The notes under the pieces are model-generated. The model was given only the letters and a program-made list of their open reading frames with translations, was not told the DNA's origin and searched no databases. Positions 61,630 through 64,000 of a DNA stretch of 64,000 nucleotides are shown here, in pieces; within the stretch, counting starts at the first letter, position 1, and each line of letters begins with the position of its first letter. This stretch comes from an uncultured Acetatifactor sp. (GTDB taxonomy: Bacteria > Bacillota > Clostridia > Lachnospirales > Lachnospiraceae). Both the position numbers and the translations under genes were made by a program. The stretch covers positions 157,583-221,582 of the forward strand of contig CATKYJ010000001.1 in NCBI GenBank assembly GCA_949840885.1, read 5' to 3'.

Positions 61630-63942
61630 TTACCCTACCCGATTATAGTTAATAAGGCACCCCTTTAAAATAATCTGCCTCTCCTCGTCGGTAAGCTCGC
61701 CCAGGCTCAGCTCAAAGGCCTCCAATTTTTCCTTTCCTACCCGGTAGGCCGTAATGACCTCCGCCTTTTCCTCCACGGCCTTTCGGATACCCGGGAAGAA
61801 AAGATAGTCCAGATTTCTAAAAGGCAGCTCTCCCGCCCCAATCAGGAAAGGCAGCATGCCCCAGTTAATCAGGTTGGAGCGGTAACGCTTCGTGGCATAT
61901 TCGTTGGCAATGTTGGCCCAGCCCCCCAGCACTTTCTGGCAGGAGGCCGCCTGCTCCCTGGCGGAGCCGTCGCCGGGCTTCACGGCAAAAATCGTGGAGC
62001 CGAAGCCAGTGTTAGAATGATTGGCCTCCGGGTACTGCCCCTTGATGACCCCCATAAGGTTTTTTAATACAGGCAGCTCCTGGCAGGGATATCCCCCGGC
62101 CATGCGGGCCTTTTCCGCTTTCTGGATTTCCTTTGCCCGGCCCACATACTCCGGGTCCTTGCGGCTTAAAGTAAACTCCGCCAGCCCCAAAGGATTGGAC
62201 CGGTAGGAGGAAGTCTCCCCGGAGGGAATCAGCTCGTCCGTGGTGGTGACAGGATCATGAATCTCGCTGACTACCTGCAACAACAGATTTTCAGGCAGCG
62301 CTCCCATTTCCGGCCAGTCCTTAATGTTGGGGCCCAGCTGAATCTCCACATCCGGTTCAGCCACGCCTTTGGAATCGAAGACGCGGTTTTGATAAATCTT
62401 GCTGTCAAAATGATATTGATATTTCCCGATTTCTCCCTGAAAGTCCGTGGCCGGGGTCAATACCCCCTTGTTGGCCGCAGTGGCCGCAATAGAACGGGCA
62501 TCCATCAAAGCCACGGAGGAAATCTGGCCGTTCTGAAGCTTGCTGCCCTCTCTGTTGGGGAAATTCCGGGTAGAGTGCCGGATGCTGAATGCGTTGTTGG
62601 CCGGAGTGTCCCCTGCGCCGAAGCAAGGGCCGCAGAAAGCCGTCTTCATCACCGCGCCAGTCTCCATAATAGCCGCCGCACAGCCGTTTCGCACCAGCTC
62701 CATATACACCGGCATAGAGGCCGGATACACACTTAAGGTAAAGCTGTCCGCACCGATAGAGCTGCCTTTGAGAATGTCCGCCGCCGCGCAGATATTCTCA
62801 AAACCTCCTCCTGCGCAGCCTGCGATAATGCCCTGCTCCACCATGAACTTCCCGTTCTTCACCTTGTCCCTTAAATGGAATTCCAGCGGCGAGCCATCCG
62901 CAGCCTTTGCGCCGCCCAGACTCACCAGCGCACGCTTTTCCGTCTCCTCCAGAATGTCCATGAGATTGGCGTTCAGCTCCTCTATGGTGTAAGTGTTGCT
63001 GGGATGGAAAGGCATGGCAATCATGGGACGCACTTTGGACAAATCCACCTGAATCAGCCCGTCATAGTAAGCCACCTCCCCGGGGGTAAGCTCTCTGTAG
63101 TCCTCTTTCCGGCCATGAATCTCGTAGAATTCCTCAATTTCCCGGTCTGTCTCCCAGATGGATGATAGGCATGTAGTCTCTGTGGTCATCACGTCAATGC
63201 CAATGCGGAAGTCTGCGCTTAAGGACGCCACGCCGGGGCCCACGAATTCCATGACCTTATTCTTCACATACCCGTTTCCAAACACAGCGCCGATAATAGC
63301 CAGAGCCACATCCTGGGGCCCCACACCCTTGACAGGCGCGCCGGTGAGATACACAGCCACCACCTGAGGTCTGCCTATATCATAAGTCTGGTTTAGCAAC
63401 TGCTTCACCAGCTCCGGGCCTCCCTCGCCTACCGCCATGGTGCCCAAAGCACCGTACCGGGTATGGGAGTCCGACCCTAAAATCATCTGCCCGCCCCCTG
63501 CAAGCATCTCCCTGGCATACTGATGAATCACTGCCTGATGAGGCGGCACATAGACTCCTCCGTACTTTTTGGCACAGGTTAAGCCAAACATGTGGTCATC
63601 CTCATTGATGGTGCCCCCCACCGCACACAGGGAATTGTGGCAGTTGGTGAGCACATAGGGCATGGGGAACTTCGTAAGCCCCGACGCCCTGGCGGTCTGG
63701 ATAATGCCCACAAAAGTGATATCATGGCTGGTAAGCTTGTCGAACCGTATCTTCAGCTTGTCCATCTGGCCGGAGGTATTGTGGCTCTCTAGGATGCCGT
63801 AGCTGATGGTCTGTCTGGACGCTTCTTCTCTGGTAACATTCTTTCCTGTCTTATGCAGAACCGCCTGTGCCGCCTGGGGTCCGTCAGCGATGATTTCCCT
63901 GCCGTTTACCAGATACGCGCCGCCTTGTAATAATTCTACCAT
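61630..63942 (-). CDS. Aconitase-family hydratase
   Basis: The 770-residue protein has the aconitase core: [44 protein letters not shown] and [10 protein letters not shown]. The last two hold Cys residues placed for a 4Fe-4S cluster. The swivel domain follows in the same chain ([34 protein letters not shown] block near 710). It is closer to the uncharacterised YbhJ-type hydratases than to AcnA or LeuCD, so the substrate is open. AAAGGAA lies before the ATG at 63942. The 58 bases to the right edge hold nothing I can name. Confidence 0.83.
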   Translation of the reverse strand: MVELLQGGAYLVNGREIIADGPQAAQAVLHKTGKNVTREEASRQTISYGILESHNTSGQMDKLKIRFDKLTSHDITFVGIIQTARASGLTKFPMPYVLTNCHNSLCAVGGTINEDDHMFGLTCAKKYGGVYVPPHQAVIHQYAREMLAGGGQMILGSDSHTRYGALGTMAVGEGGPELVKQLLNQTYDIGRPQVVAVYLTGAPVKGVGPQDVALAIIGAVFGNGYVKNKVMEFVGPGVASLSADFRIGIDVMTTETTCLSSIWETDREIEEFYEIHGRKEDYRELTPGEVAYYDGLIQVDLSKVRPMIAMPFHPSNTYTIEELNANLMDILEETEKRALVSLGGAKAADGSPLEFHLRDKVKNGKFMVEQGIIAGCAGGGFENICAAADILKGSSIGADSFTLSVYPASMPVYMELVRNGCAAAIMETGAVMKTAFCGPCFGAGDTPANNAFSIRHSTRNFPNREGSKLQNGQISSVALMDARSIAATAANKGVLTPATDFQGEIGKYQYHFDSKIYQNRVFDSKGVAEPDVEIQLGPNIKDWPEMGALPENLLLQVVSEIHDPVTTTDELIPSGETSSYRSNPLGLAEFTLSRKDPEYVGRAKEIQKAEKARMAGGYPCQELPVLKNLMGVIKGQYPEANHSNTGFGSTIFAVKPGDGSAREQAASCQKVLGGWANIANEYATKRYRSNLINWGMLPFLIGAGELPFRNLDYLFFPGIRKAVEEKAEVITAYRVGKEKLEAFELSLGELTDEERQIILKGCLINYNRVG

Positions 63943-64000
63943 AATATTGGGTTCCTTTCTTCTTATTCGGTATTCCGGCATCTGCAGCATGCTCCAAAGC

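Overview
The window looks like chromosome of a spore-forming, probably motile, glycan-degrading Clostridium-class Firmicute of the Lachnospiraceae type. The signs are a SipL-like SPOCS/LysM spore-coat protein, a SpoIIQ-like degenerate LytM protein, a class 1B pyrD-pyrK pair, pssA-psd, an ispE-FCD regulator-murI neighbourhood, Lpl-type sugar ABC permeases, strong AGGAGG ribosome sites, and GC-rich genes separated by AT-rich promoters. No rRNA, tRNA, insertion sequence, phage gene or cas gene was recognised. This is inference from gene families; no database search was run.

Layout. 1-4.3 kb: the start of a large ATPase/helicase-like gene, then phospholipid genes (psd, pssA, a flippase-like membrane protein, a PAP2 phosphatase). 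4.4-23.5 kb: a glycan-utilisation locus with a divergent GH38-like protein, a lipoprotein plus two Lpl permeases, a DUF1861 beta-propeller, an SGNH esterase, a GH78 rhamnosidase, a GH92 and a classical GH38 alpha-mannosidase, and two paralogous GntR-LacI regulators. Its promoters share a TATACTTTAATATA-type operator lying on or near the -10 box, so the locus reads as one regulon with two sister repressors. 23.5-34.2 kb: an esterase, a YitT protein, an acyltransferase, a GH35 and a GH2 beta-galactosidase, an ABC-F ATPase, and a hairpin-rich gene-free stretch.

34.2-55.4 kb is mostly housekeeping: ispE, an FCD-type GntR regulator, murI, DUF1934, a sipL-like gene, pyrD-pyrK-pyrC, a PrcB-like lipoprotein, plsC, a VanRS-like two-component system beside murF and ddl, an amidohydrolase, a SpoIIQ-like protein, a calcium-binding-repeat protein and an SseB-like protein. 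Two unrelated genes here (38022 and 53228) have sigma-28-type promoters. The second also has a structured leader that ends in a terminator-like hairpin. 55.5-64 kb: a second sugar cluster (tandem GH43-GH43, GH88, GH43 with a C-terminal sandwich domain) with a truncated divergent AraC-type regulator, then a GNAT acetyltransferase and an aconitase-family hydratase that runs to near the right edge.

How the parts fit. The 4-23 kb locus can import an oligosaccharide and strip mannosyl, rhamnosyl and possibly acyl groups inside the cell, since none of its hydrolases shows a signal peptide. The 55-61 kb cluster looks aimed at arabinose/xylose- and uronate-containing plant glycans. Decay is visible in three places: an Rpn-type nuclease remnant, a truncated gene start fused to it, and the truncated AraC regulator.
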